Source: Melioribacteraceae bacterium (GTDB taxonomy: Bacteria > Bacteroidota > Ignavibacteria > Ignavibacteriales > Melioribacteraceae). From it: a stretch of DNA of 64,000 nucleotides. The position numbers were made by a program, and so were the translations under genes. The DNA is taken from the NCBI GenBank assembly GCA_026417375.1, contig JAOADJ010000011.1, positions 29,602 to 93,601 of the forward strand. Reading direction: 5' to 3'. Shown here in pieces: positions 1 to 9,032 of this stretch (position 1 is the stretch's first letter; every line of letters starts with the position of its first letter). Below the pieces are notes generated by a model. It saw nothing but the letters and a program-made list of their open reading frames with translations, ran no database searches and was not told the origin of the DNA.

Positions 1-528
1 CAATTTTATTTCATATCCAAAAGCTTCTCTTATTTTTTCAATTAATAAAAAATCATCAAACGGATTATCTCTTCCAATCTTTAATTTAAAAGTATCATAA
101 CCCTGATTAATTTTTTTACTAATAAAATCTAATGTTTCATTAAGACTATACAAACCAACTAATGCACTTGTTTTAATTTTTTTTGTATAACTTTCATTCA
201 AATTTTCAGTTTGTTGTAGAAAAAGATTAAATAAAGCTTGCTCAACGCAAAAATTAACACTTGGGTAACTTTTGAATTCAATAAAATTATTATCAACAAA
301 TTTGTTTAAAATGAATTGAGAAAATTTATTTAGTTCATTTTGTATCTCATTTAAATTTTCTTTACTGAAATGGGGAAGAGGAGAACATTCGCCATATCCA
401 AAATGTCCAAGATTGTCTTCAAGTTTTAAAATTATACCTTCGCGTGTATTAAACTGAAATGAGGAATTAATAAAGTTTTTTTTTAATGATAATGAAAAGG
501 GAATCAATAAAACATTTCTGATTATCAT
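1..528 (-). CDS. menC: o-succinylbenzoate synthase MenC, N-terminal 176 residues (runs off left edge)
   Basis: Enolase-superfamily enzyme that dehydrates SHCHC to o-succinylbenzoate in menaquinone synthesis. I translated the minus strand from the ATG at 528; the frame stays open to base 1. The N-terminal capping domain shows REGIILKLED near residues 29-38 and GYGECSPLP at 44-52. A KLK triplet at 148-150 (FKLKIG) matches the KxK active-site strand of the OSBS/MLE group. The ATG overlaps the end of menA as ATGA, and it is the sixth gene of an overlapping men operon. The metal-binding Asp/Glu residues lie beyond the edge, so the assignment rests on the N-terminal half and on context. Confidence 0.85.
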   Translation of the reverse strand, partial: MIIRNVLLIPFSLSLKKNFINSSFQFNTREGIILKLEDNLGHFGYGECSPLPHFSKENLNEIQNELNKFSQFILNKFVDNNFIEFKSYPSVNFCVEQALFNLFLQQTENLNESYTKKIKTSALVGLYSLNETLDFISKKINQGYDTFKLKIGRDNPFDDFLLIEKIREAFGYEIKL

Positions 529-1424
529 ACTAAAATTCCAATTGCAAAAAGTAATCCGTAAATAGCAGAAAGTTTTGCAGTTAGCTCTAAAGTTTTATTT
601 AGTTCTTTTCCTTTAAAAGTATAAATCATTTTTATCAATTTAATTGAAATTGGTAACGAAAGAATAGGTAAAAAAACCCAAATACTTTTTCTGAATGTAA
701 AGTAAACAATAAACAAAATTGAATATGATGCAATCATAAAAATCAAATATTGAAATCTTGAAAAAGTTTCGCCGAATAAAACAGCTAAAGTTTTTTTCCC
801 GTTTAATTTATCTTCCTCTTTATCGCGATAATTATTTACTACTAAAATATTTGTAATTAAAGAACCAACAGGAATTGAAGCCCAAAATACAAATGCTGTA
901 ATTTCATTTGCCTGCACATAGTAAGTTCCTACTGTTCCTATGAAACCAAAAAATAAAAAAGAAGCAATATCGCCAAGAGCATTATATGCCAAAGGGAATG
1001 GACCTGCTGTATAAATTATTCCGGCAATTATAGATAAAACTCCTATTAATAAAACCAACCATCCCGCAATAGCAATTAAATAAATACCTAGCAAAAAGCT
1101 TAATGAAAATACAAGATAGATACCGAATTTTAATTCATTTACTGTAAGTAAACCAGATGCTGCTGCTCTTTGTGGTCCAATTCTTTCTTTTTTATCTGTT
1201 CCTTTTAAATAATCATAAAGGTCATTTACTAAGTTTGTACCAATTTGAATTAATAAAGAACATAATAAAGCAATTAAAGCAGCAACTGGTTTAAATTTAT
1301 TATCATGAATTGCAATTGCAGTTCCAACTAAAACGGGCATAATAGCAGCTGGTAAAGTTTTAGGGCGGATTGCTAAAATCCACGCATCAAATTTTGAAAA
1401 TGAAATATCATTTTGTTTAATCAT
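525..1424 (-). CDS. menA: 1,4-dihydroxy-2-naphthoate polyprenyltransferase MenA
   Basis: UbiA-family integral membrane prenyltransferase that attaches the polyprenyl tail to DHNA in menaquinone synthesis. The 299-residue protein has about eight or nine hydrophobic segments. Both Asp-rich prenyl-diphosphate/Mg motifs are visible: NLVNDLYDYLKGTD at about 64-77 and NNYRDKEEDKLNGKKTL at about 197-212. The early RPKTLPAAIMPVLVG stretch is typical of MenA. The start codon directly abuts the menB stop, and its own stop overlaps menC, so translation is probably coupled. The family and context leave little doubt over related UbiA enzymes. Confidence 0.95.
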   Translation of the reverse strand: MIKQNDISFSKFDAWILAIRPKTLPAAIMPVLVGTAIAIHDNKFKPVAALIALLCSLLIQIGTNLVNDLYDYLKGTDKKERIGPQRAAASGLLTVNELKFGIYLVFSLSFLLGIYLIAIAGWLVLLIGVLSIIAGIIYTAGPFPLAYNALGDIASFLFFGFIGTVGTYYVQANEITAFVFWASIPVGSLITNILVVNNYRDKEEDKLNGKKTLAVLFGETFSRFQYLIFMIASYSILFIVYFTFRKSIWVFLPILSLPISIKLIKMIYTFKGKELNKTLELTAKLSAIYGLLFAIGILV

Positions 1425-2258
1425 TTATGGAACTCTTGGAAATTTTTTAAAATCAGGTTTTCTTTTTTCGTTGTAAGCATTCTTTCCTTCCTGAGCTTCA
1501 TCGGTCATATAATATAACAGAGTAGCGTTACCCGCAAGTTCCTGTATTCCCGCTTGTCCATCAAGTTCGGCGTTGAAAGCAGATTTAAGTAATCTTATTG
1601 CTAAAGGACTTTTTTCTAAAATTTCATTTGCCCATTTAATACCTTCTTCTTCAAGTTGATCAACTGGAACAACTTTGTTTACTAATCCCATTTCGTAAGC
1701 TTCACTGGCATTGTATTGCCGGCATAAATACCAAATTTCTCTCGCCTTTTTTTGACCAACAATTCGAGCTAAATAACTTGAACCAAAACCACCATCAAAA
1801 CTTCCAACTTTAGGACCAGTTTGACCAAATATTGCATTATCGGCAGCAATAGTTAAATCGCATACAACATGAAGAACATGACCACCTCCAATTGCATAGC
1901 CAGCAACTAAAGCAATTACAGGTTTTGGAATACTTCTTATTTGTTTTTGAACATCAAGTATATTTAATCTTGGAACACCATCTTTTCCAACATAACCTTT
2001 ATTGCCACGAATTGATTGATCTCCACCTGAGCAAAAAGCATACTTGCCATCTTTAGATGGTCCGGCACCCGTTAAAAGAATTACACCGATATTTGAATCT
2101 TCACGGGCATCAGCAAATGCATCGTATAATTCTTGTGTGGTTTCTGGTCTGAAAGCATTTCTTTTTTCAGGGCGATTAATAGTAATTTTTGCGATACCAT
2201 CCATTTTTTCATAAATGATATCCTGATATTCTTTTGCTTTAATCCAATTATATTTCAT
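1425..2258 (-). CDS. menB: 1,4-dihydroxy-2-naphthoyl-CoA synthase MenB
   Basis: Crotonase-fold enzyme that cyclises o-succinylbenzoyl-CoA to DHNA-CoA. The 277-residue protein has the oxyanion-hole segments FCSGGDQ (residues 75-81) and AIGGGH (122-127). The MenB signature [19 protein letters not shown] starts at 146 and the protein ends in FKKFPRVP. In the family, the Gly of QTG marks the bicarbonate-dependent type and the Asp of SFDGG is catalytic; both are present here. It overlaps menH by 11 bases and abuts menA. The length is normal for the family. Confidence 0.97.
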   Translation of the reverse strand: MKYNWIKAKEYQDIIYEKMDGIAKITINRPEKRNAFRPETTQELYDAFADAREDSNIGVILLTGAGPSKDGKYAFCSGGDQSIRGNKGYVGKDGVPRLNILDVQKQIRSIPKPVIALVAGYAIGGGHVLHVVCDLTIAADNAIFGQTGPKVGSFDGGFGSSYLARIVGQKKAREIWYLCRQYNASEAYEMGLVNKVVPVDQLEEEGIKWANEILEKSPLAIRLLKSAFNAELDGQAGIQELAGNATLLYYMTDEAQEGKNAYNEKRKPDFKKFPRVP

Positions 2259-3084
2259 TTGAGCCTTTCAACTTATTTAAAAATTCTATAACAAAATTAG
2301 TAAAAAGCTCAGGTTTTTCTAAGTGAGTGTTGTGTGTTGCTTCTTCTATTATTTTATGTTGAGCATTTTTAAAATAATTTTTCATTATAAAATTTTGTTC
2401 AGTGTATTTTTTATCCCTGCTTCCGGTTATTAAAAGCACCGGTACATTTAATAATCCGATTTTATCCCAATAGCTATTCATTAAACCAGTAGAAAATGAT
2501 TTGAGTGTATTTGCAAGTCCAATCGGATTATTTGTTTTTCTTTTTTCAATAATTTGTAAAAAATTGTTTAAAGTTTTCAAAGAACTAAACAAAGGTGTGT
2601 TGAACCAATATTCAATAAAATTTTCAACTCCATCATTTAATATTGTTTCGGCTAAAATTAAATCATGTTCAACTCTTTTCTTTTTTTCTTCTACATCTTC
2701 AATTCCGGGTGTGGTGCTTTCTAAAATTAATGCAGAAACTTTCTCTAAATGTTTTAATGAATAGGATAAAGCAACTCTTCCCCCCATTGAATAACCAGCT
2801 AGAATTATTTTTTTAAAATTGAAGAAAGTTATTACTGAATTAATTTGATTTACGATTGAGCTACAATTATAATATTTAGAATCTTTGGGAGAGTCAGTTT
2901 TGCCGTGACCGATTAAATCAATTGCAAAGGGTAAAAAATCTGATGGAATAGAATTTAATATAAACTCCCAATCATCAGAAGAGCCGGTAAAGCCATGTAT
3001 AAACAATATCGGAATTTTATTTTGTGAAATTTTTGAATCATCAATTAGAATATTAAAATTAATTCCATCAATATTTAATTTCAT
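2248..3084 (-). CDS. menH: SHCHC synthase MenH, alpha/beta hydrolase
   Basis: Predicted 2-succinyl-6-hydroxy-2,4-cyclohexadiene-1-carboxylate synthase, which removes pyruvate from the MenD product. This 278-residue alpha/beta-hydrolase has the oxyanion motif [10 protein letters not shown] (30-39), nucleophile elbow GYSMGG with Ser99, a late Asp in GSRDKKY, and the catalytic His in [11 protein letters not shown]. MenH enzymes are hard to separate from other alpha/beta hydrolases by sequence. The call leans on its place between menD and menB, with overlaps of 17 and 11 bases. Confidence 0.88.
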   Translation of the reverse strand: MKLNIDGINFNILIDDSKISQNKIPILFIHGFTGSSDDWEFILNSIPSDFLPFAIDLIGHGKTDSPKDSKYYNCSSIVNQINSVITFFNFKKIILAGYSMGGRVALSYSLKHLEKVSALILESTTPGIEDVEEKKKRVEHDLILAETILNDGVENFIEYWFNTPLFSSLKTLNNFLQIIEKRKTNNPIGLANTLKSFSTGLMNSYWDKIGLLNVPVLLITGSRDKKYTEQNFIMKNYFKNAQHKIIEEATHNTHLEKPELFTNFVIEFLNKLKGSNEI

Positions 3085-4828
3085 TTATATAATTATTCAA
3101 ATGTTCTACAGCAATATGCCAAAAATTATTTCTTAATGCTTTAGATTTTTTTGCGTTGGTTTTGATTTCTAAAACGGTGAGTTTTTTACTTTTGTGCGAT
3201 TTAATTAGTTCCAGAGAAAACTGATTCCAACTTTTTATCTTTTTGTATTCTCCATTATAAGTTTCAATAATTTTTTTGAAGTTCATATTTAGTGGCATTA
3301 TAAAATTTTCTTTAAAATATTCTTCATAATTTGAAACAGGGAGTGATTCAAAAATTCCACCACCATTGTTGTTAATTAAGATAATTGTTAATGGAATATT
3401 GTATTTATAAGAAGCATATAATCCATTTAAATCGTGGAAGAATGATAAATCGCCAATAATTAAATATGTCGGATTTTTAGATTTATGTGCTATTGCTAAT
3501 GCTGTAGAATTAATTCCATCAATTCCACTTGCCCCGCGATTTGTAAAAATTTCAATATTCTTTTTTGATTTAGAAGCAAAGAAATCAAAATCTCTTATTG
3601 GTAATGAATTTGAAACAAATACATTCGAATTATTTGGAATTGATTTTAAAAACTCAGTAATAATTTTGCTTTCAAAGGGGAAATTATTTTTAGAAAAATA
3701 TTTTTCTTTTTCTTTTTCAATAAGTTCATTTGCTTCAATAAAAATTTTCAACCATAATTTATTGTCAGATTTTTCTTCATTTAACTCGACTAAATTTTTA
3801 CAAAATTCTGTTGGAGAAAATTTAATTACATTTCTTGTTGTACGAGATGGATCTAAGTAATCACCATAATCATTAATAATAAATTTATTTGCATTTGAAT
3901 TTTTATAAAATTCTAAAACAACATTTGAAGTTGGAGCAGCTCCAAATTGAATTATTATTTCAGGATCAAATTTTTTCTTAAATAATTCCGATCGAATAAT
4001 TGTTGTGAAATTGTCAATAATATTTTTGTTAATATTTTTTCCAAATCTTAAAGAAGAAGCTCCGTCTACAACTATCGGATAAAAATATTTTTCTGAAAAT
4101 TTTATTAAATATTTTTCAAAAATTTCATCAAACCCGTTTGAACCAACAAAAATCAACCCTTTTTTATTTTTCATAAGTTTATTGATTTTAATGAAACTTA
4201 ATTTATCATTAAAATTTTTTTTCAAAACAATTTCTGTATTAACAAAAAATTTATTTGTCTTATCCTGATTTATAAAATCTGTATAAGAATTTGGTTCAAA
4301 AGGTTTTTCGAAGGGAAAATTTATGTGAACAGGTCCGCGATTTTTATGTAATGAAACCGAATATGAATCTTCTGCAATTTTTCTTACAAAATTTAATTTG
4401 GATAAATCAGGAAGCCCGACATTAATGAAATATCTTATATGGTTACTATAAATATTATTTTGATTTATTGTTTGGTTTGCGCCACTATTAATTAAATATT
4501 CTGGTCTATCCGCAGTACAAACAATTAAAGGAATTCTTTGATAAAAGGCTTCGATAATAGCAGGGTAAATTTCTGCAACTGCTGTTCCGGAAGTTGTAAC
4601 AATTACAACAGGATTTTTTGTTTTCTTAGCAATACCTAAAGCAAAAAAAGCTGACGAGCGTTCATCTACAAAACGATAAATTGAAAAATTATTATTCATA
4701 TTAAACGAAAGTGTTAAAGAAGTGCTTCTTGAACCGGCAGAAATACAAACATCTTTTACACCAAGTTGTGCTAATCTATTTGTAAAAACATCGCACCATA
4801 AAATATTACTGTTAACTTGTATTTTCAT
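3068..4828 (-). CDS. menD: SEPHCHC synthase MenD (thiamine-diphosphate enzyme)
   Basis: Catalyses the first committed menaquinone step: 2-oxoglutarate plus isochorismate to SEPHCHC, using thiamine diphosphate and a divalent metal. The 586-residue protein has CISAGSRSTSLTLSF near 28-42 and DERSSA at 55-60 (Glu56 fits the cofactor-activating Glu). TADRPEYLINSGANQT is a strong MenD signature. The C-terminal ThDP/metal motif runs from GDLSFFHDLNG to NNNGGGIFESLP. It overlaps menF by 4 bases and menH by 17. The length is slightly above the usual 550-580. Confidence 0.96.
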   Translation of the reverse strand: MKIQVNSNILWCDVFTNRLAQLGVKDVCISAGSRSTSLTLSFNMNNNFSIYRFVDERSSAFFALGIAKKTKNPVVIVTTSGTAVAEIYPAIIEAFYQRIPLIVCTADRPEYLINSGANQTINQNNIYSNHIRYFINVGLPDLSKLNFVRKIAEDSYSVSLHKNRGPVHINFPFEKPFEPNSYTDFINQDKTNKFFVNTEIVLKKNFNDKLSFIKINKLMKNKKGLIFVGSNGFDEIFEKYLIKFSEKYFYPIVVDGASSLRFGKNINKNIIDNFTTIIRSELFKKKFDPEIIIQFGAAPTSNVVLEFYKNSNANKFIINDYGDYLDPSRTTRNVIKFSPTEFCKNLVELNEEKSDNKLWLKIFIEANELIEKEKEKYFSKNNFPFESKIITEFLKSIPNNSNVFVSNSLPIRDFDFFASKSKKNIEIFTNRGASGIDGINSTALAIAHKSKNPTYLIIGDLSFFHDLNGLYASYKYNIPLTIILINNNGGGIFESLPVSNYEEYFKENFIMPLNMNFKKIIETYNGEYKKIKSWNQFSLELIKSHKSKKLTVLEIKTNAKKSKALRNNFWHIAVEHLNNYINEIKY

Positions 4829-6129
4829 AAAGAAAGAACTGATAAAATAGGCTTCATTTTAATTTCTGTTTCTTGAAATTCTTTTTCGGGAATTGAACCC
4901 TCAACAATTCCACAACCAGCAAAAACATTTAATTTATTTTCTTTTAATAACGCACTTCTGATTCCAACATAAAATTCACCAACATTAAATTTATTAAACC
5001 AGCCAATAACACCTGCATACAAACCTCTGTCGAAATTTTCAGTTTCTAAAATAAATTTCATCGATACATCTTTTGGATAACCACAAACAGCTGGTGTTGG
5101 ATGAATTTCTTCTAAAAATTTAAATATGTCGAATTTTTCATTTATGGTTGCTGTTATTTTAGTTTGAAGATGTTGAACTGTATTTAACTTTTTTATGAAA
5201 GGAATTTCATTGAATTTAATGTCACTTGAAAAGTTTTCAAGGATTGATAAAATATAATCCAAAACTTTTTTTTGTTCATTTAGTTCTTTCGGATCTCTCA
5301 AAAGTTGATTACCTAAAAATGCATCTTCGGTTTTATCAGAACTTCTTTCAATTGAACCTGCTAATGCTTCTGTGTGTAAAATATTTTTATTTATAGAAAA
5401 TAATTTTTCAGGTGTTGCTCCCCAAAAAATTGAATTATTTTCTTTAACAGAAAAAACAATGCAATCGTCACAAGCATTTAAAAGTTTATTTATTACAAAT
5501 GATAAACTAAATTGACTTTTTAATTGAATCTCAATTTTACGAGCTAAAACTACTTTGTCTAAAGTATTTTCATTAATTCTTTTAAGTGCAAGCTCTACAT
5601 TACTTGTCCAACTTTTTGAATCACGAGTTAAACTCAAGTCATCAACTTTTATTTCAGTTGTGGATGTTTCAATTAACTTACTTGAAAGGGAAATTAAATA
5701 ATTAAAAGAATTTTCATCATATTCATTATCCCGGAAATTGTGAATAATGTAATAATCATTATTGTCTCTAACAATTAAAAATTTTGGTATATACCATTTG
5801 TTATCAGCAAAATCATTCCAAAGATTTGATTTAGAATTATCATTAAACTTTTTATATCCAACAAATTGAGGAAATTTTTCTAATATATTTTCATCAACAT
5901 TTGTATTTATATTTAATGATGAAGTAAATACATCAACATCGGTTTTAACTTCATCAATTGCAACAAATGAAAAATTTTTTCTTTCATTAAAAAAGGTAAG
6001 TACATTTCTGAAATCTGAAATTGATTCAATCAGATTTAGAAAATTTATTGGTTCTATTCTATAAAAGAATGATGATAATGAATGTTTATCAATATTTTCA
6101 TTTTGTAAAAAAGTAGAAATTAAACTCAT
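4825..6129 (-). CDS. menF: isochorismate synthase MenF
   Basis: Converts chorismate to isochorismate at the head of the menaquinone pathway. The 434-residue protein has a divergent N-terminal half. Its C-terminal chorismate-binding domain shows DKVVLARKIEI (with the general-base Lys), ALAGSIERS, HPTPAVCGYPKD, DRGLYAGVIGWF and FAGCGIVEGSIPEKEFQETE. These separate it from anthranilate synthase. It is the first gene of the men operon and overlaps menD by 4 bases. A TAnnTTTG-type box lies about 25 bases upstream. Confidence 0.95.
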   Translation of the reverse strand: MSLISTFLQNENIDKHSLSSFFYRIEPINFLNLIESISDFRNVLTFFNERKNFSFVAIDEVKTDVDVFTSSLNINTNVDENILEKFPQFVGYKKFNDNSKSNLWNDFADNKWYIPKFLIVRDNNDYYIIHNFRDNEYDENSFNYLISLSSKLIETSTTEIKVDDLSLTRDSKSWTSNVELALKRINENTLDKVVLARKIEIQLKSQFSLSFVINKLLNACDDCIVFSVKENNSIFWGATPEKLFSINKNILHTEALAGSIERSSDKTEDAFLGNQLLRDPKELNEQKKVLDYILSILENFSSDIKFNEIPFIKKLNTVQHLQTKITATINEKFDIFKFLEEIHPTPAVCGYPKDVSMKFILETENFDRGLYAGVIGWFNKFNVGEFYVGIRSALLKENKLNVFAGCGIVEGSIPEKEFQETEIKMKPILSVLSL

Positions 6130-6152
6130 AAATTTGCAAGAATTTTATTACT

Positions 6153-6160
6153 CAAATATA
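6153..6160 (-). promoter_or_regulatory. candidate -7 promoter box of the men operon
   Basis: The minus strand reads TATATTTG here, an exact match to the Bacteroidota -7 consensus TAnnTTTG, 24-31 bases before the menF ATG. No clean TTTG -33 box sits at the usual 19-base distance, so this is only a candidate. Confidence 0.35.
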
Positions 6161-6304
6161 CTATGATTTATGACTAAAAAGTTTCATAAAAATTTATTAA
6201 TGCTAAAATGTAATATTTCAACCAAAAAATGATTTGTAATTTTAAATTAAATGGTTATTTTTTAATTAAGTTAAATTAAAAGTTTAACTATGGGGAAATA
6301 TTAA

Positions 6305-6319
6305 AAGTGTATAACACTT
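6305..6319. promoter_or_regulatory. candidate MarR operator palindrome
   Basis: AAGTGT-ATA-ACACTT is a perfect 6-bp inverted repeat with a 3-base centre, 16 bases before the marR ATG and just ahead of its Shine-Dalgarno GAAAGGAG. A second dyad, GTTAAA-N7-TTTAAC, lies at 6270-6288. MarR proteins usually bind such palindromes in the divergent promoter they control. That this one does so, for marR or for the men operon, is inferred. Confidence 0.4.
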
Positions 6320-6335
6320 AAGAAAGGAGTTAAAA

Positions 6336-6755
6336 ATGAGTGACAAATTTAAGTTGGCTCTCGAACTTTTCGAAGTACTCTCCAAAGCAACAGATAAATT
6401 ACGCAAGGTACAGGCAAAACAAATGTTTGAACAAAAATTAACCGCACCACAGTTTAGTGTTTTAGAAGTTATCCATAAACATGGTTCTTTACCTTTAAAA
6501 AAAATCAGCGAAGAACTTATGGTTACCGGTGCAAACATTACTTGTGTAATTGATAATCTGGAAAAAGAAAATTATGTTAAAAGAGTTCCCTCAAATGAAG
6601 ATAGAAGAGTAATTAATGCTGAATTAACTTCTGCCGGCAGAAGTAAAATTGATTCAATTTTGCCGACATACACTAAAAATATTTCCGATGTATTTTCTCC
6701 ACTTAATGAAAATGAACAAAAAGAATTAATTAGATTATTAAGTAAAATTTTATAA
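6336..6755 (+). CDS. MarR-family transcriptional regulator
   Basis: A 139-residue winged-helix regulator. The DNA-binding region is clear: FSVLEVIHKHGSLPLKKISE, then the recognition helix in MVTGANITCVIDNLEKENYV, and the wing with the MarR signature NEDRRVINAELTSAGR. The start has a strong ribosome site (GAAAGGAG, 6 bases of spacing). It is divergent from menF and convergent with prmA, 7 bases apart. Ligand and targets cannot be read from the sequence. The palindromes upstream suggest autoregulation and possibly control of the men operon. Confidence 0.9.
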   Translation: MSDKFKLALELFEVLSKATDKLRKVQAKQMFEQKLTAPQFSVLEVIHKHGSLPLKKISEELMVTGANITCVIDNLEKENYVKRVPSNEDRRVINAELTSAGRSKIDSILPTYTKNISDVFSPLNENEQKELIRLLSKIL

Positions 6756-6762
6756 TCAATAT

Positions 6763-7614
6763 TTAGTTTTGTTTTCTAAATACTAAAGAAATCCACTCAT
6801 CTAAACCTGATTTGTTTTCCAAAACAAATCGTTTGGATTCATACAAATTAATTATTTCCTCTTCATCAATATTTAATAAACCAGATAGAATTATAATTCC
6901 GTTACTTTTTAATTTGTTAAATAAATCTTCAACAATATTTATTAAGATTGGTTTGTTAATATTTGCAAGAATTATATCAAAATCATTTTCTTTAACATCT
7001 TTGATTTCACATAATCTAATGTCAATTTTATCTTCAAGTTGATTCAGTTTTGCATTTTCATTTCCATTTAGAAAACACCATTCATCATTATCAATACAAA
7101 TAGCTTCTCTGGCACCAAGTTTAAGTGCAGTAATTCCTAAAATTGCTGTTCCTGAGCCAACATCTAAAACAAATTCATCTCCTTTGATATAATTTTCTAA
7201 ATAAGTTAAAATCAATTTTGTCGTTGCATGTTCACCAGTTCCGAAAGACATTTTTGGATCAATAGTAATTACTAATTGATTTGGTTTAGAAATATATTCT
7301 TTAAATGATGGTTTAATTACAATTTTATCAGTTACTTCAACAACATTTACATTTTTTTCATATTCTTCATTCCAATTCCTTTCTTCAAGTGTTTGAAATT
7401 CAAGCTCAAAATTTTCAATGATTTTATCTTCAACTAATTTTTTTAGTAGTGAATTAAATACTTCTTCATTTAAAAGTTTATCTTCACTAACAAACACAGT
7501 TAGATGATCATCAAATTCATTAATTCCATCTATATCAAGTTCCCAAAGAAAACCCGATAAAACATCAACATCAAATGGTTCTGTTTTAATTTTTATTTCT
7601 TTATATGTTTTCAT
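6763..7614 (-). CDS. prmA: ribosomal protein L11 methyltransferase PrmA
   Basis: SAM-dependent enzyme that trimethylates ribosomal protein L11. The 283-residue protein has the family motif DPKMSFGTGEHATT at 119-132, SAM motif I DVGSGTAILG at 151-160, the acidic CIDNDEW loop and the catalytic-region ILANINKPIL. The N-terminal 80 residues fit the L11-recognition domain. The start overlaps the preceding dacB stop by 4 bases. It is the last gene of the purM-tatD-dacB-prmA run. Confidence 0.94.
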   Translation of the reverse strand: MKTYKEIKIKTEPFDVDVLSGFLWELDIDGINEFDDHLTVFVSEDKLLNEEVFNSLLKKLVEDKIIENFELEFQTLEERNWNEEYEKNVNVVEVTDKIVIKPSFKEYISKPNQLVITIDPKMSFGTGEHATTKLILTYLENYIKGDEFVLDVGSGTAILGITALKLGAREAICIDNDEWCFLNGNENAKLNQLEDKIDIRLCEIKDVKENDFDIILANINKPILINIVEDLFNKLKSNGIIILSGLLNIDEEEIINLYESKRFVLENKSGLDEWISLVFRKQN

Positions 7615-9032
7615 AATTCATTATAAATTATTTCACAAATTTTATCTTGTATATCTCTTGCTTGTTTTGATGAACCAACAAAATTTTGAATTAAAATAGA
7701 AAAAACAATCAGATTATTCTTTTTTGTTTTAATATAACCGCTTAGTGATGAAACACCACTTATTGTTCCTGTTTTTGCAAAAACAAAACCTCGGGCAGAT
7801 GAATTCTTAAATCTATTTGCAAGTGTTCCATCAATTCCACCAATTGGAAGTGTATTTATAAATAAAGTTGGAATTGGTTCATTTTGTTTTTTAATAAACT
7901 TAAGTACTTTAATCAGAAGTTCAGATGATAGCAAATTATAATATGATAATCCTGATCCATCTGCTATTCTATATTCTTTTGGGTTTGCACCTGAAAGTGT
8001 AATTAAGCTATCAATAAAAAATTTACCATTAATAGCCGATTGTTTATTAAACTTTAAACCAGCTACAGCTCGCAACAACATTTCAGCGCTTAAATTATCA
8101 CTAACTTTGTTTGTGTTTGTTATTACTGGTATTATATTCCTTTTGAAACTGGTTATTAATTTAATGTCTGAATTAATTTTGCATGTGTCAAGAGTTCCGG
8201 AAAACTGAATTCCTGAGTTGATTAATTTTTCTTTGAACAAACTTAAAAAATAAAAATGTGGTTCTCTTACACTAACTTCAATTGAATCTTTTTTTGAATT
8301 AATTGAAATATTTCCTTTTGAAATTATTTTATTATTGTGATTTAACCAATCACGATTTATTTCAAAATTTGAATTTCCATCAAAAGTTGTTTTAGAATTA
8401 TTAATTAACTGAACAAAATTATTTTTGGGATTAAAAGAAATTTTTGCGGGTTTGTTTAATGAATCGGGTTCAAAATAAATAGTTAAAGAATTTTTATTTA
8501 TAGCAAGTTGCGATAAATATGGCATATAAGTTTCAGGTTCATCGCTCCAAATCCAACCTTGTCCAAAATAAAGAGAATCACTTTTAGAAATATCTGTGTA
8601 AATATTTCCATTGATTTTTTTAATCCCAATATTTTTTATTGCGGTTGTAACAGAATCTAAATCGTTAGTAGAAAAATCCGGATCAAAACTTCCAGTTACA
8701 AAAATATTTCCATAAAGAACAGAATCTTTTATTTCTCCATCATAAAAAAATGAAGTTTGGAACTGATAATCTTTACCTAAAAAATAAAGGGCAGTTGCGG
8801 TAGTTAAAATTTTTTGATTTGAAGCAGGTCGCATTAATTTTTTTGAATTAATAGAAATTAGAATTGAATCCTTTTGAAAATCTAAAGCTGAAATTGAAAT
8901 GTTTGATTTTTGAAAAAAGTCTGATACTAATAAACTATCAATTCTTTTTTCGAAATAAGATTTCTCTTGCTTAAAAGTTGAACAAGCAGATATAATAAAA
9001 ACGATTAATAAAAAAGTTATTAAGTTTTTCAT
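7611..9032 (-). CDS. dacB: D-alanyl-D-alanine carboxypeptidase/endopeptidase, PBP4 (DacB) type lipoprotein
   Basis: Serine-type penicillin-binding protein that trims peptidoglycan cross-links. The three active-site motifs are visible: SNQK with Ser71 and Lys74, SDN in KVSDNLSAEML, and KTG at 420-422. There is a long insertion between motifs 1 and 2, as expected for class C PBP4. The N terminus is a hydrophobic signal ending in IISAC, so Cys17 is probably lipidated and the protein held in the envelope. It shares one base with the upstream fusion gene (TAATG) and overlaps prmA by 4. Confidence 0.92.
   Translation of the reverse strand: MKNLITFLLIVFIISACSTFKQEKSYFEKRIDSLLVSDFFQKSNISISALDFQKDSILISINSKKLMRPASNQKILTTATALYFLGKDYQFQTSFFYDGEIKDSVLYGNIFVTGSFDPDFSTNDLDSVTTAIKNIGIKKINGNIYTDISKSDSLYFGQGWIWSDEPETYMPYLSQLAINKNSLTIYFEPDSLNKPAKISFNPKNNFVQLINNSKTTFDGNSNFEINRDWLNHNNKIISKGNISINSKKDSIEVSVREPHFYFLSLFKEKLINSGIQFSGTLDTCKINSDIKLITSFKRNIIPVITNTNKVSDNLSAEMLLRAVAGLKFNKQSAINGKFFIDSLITLSGANPKEYRIADGSGLSYYNLLSSELLIKVLKFIKKQNEPIPTLFINTLPIGGIDGTLANRFKNSSARGFVFAKTGTISGVSSLSGYIKTKKNNLIVFSILIQNFVGSSKQARDIQDKICEIIYNEL

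Noticed and set aside
2501..2764. Plus-strand open frame inside menH
   Set aside because: An AT-rich shadow frame on the opposite strand of a well-supported gene, with no ribosome site or family features; the same holds for the other frames antisense to men, carB and mod.
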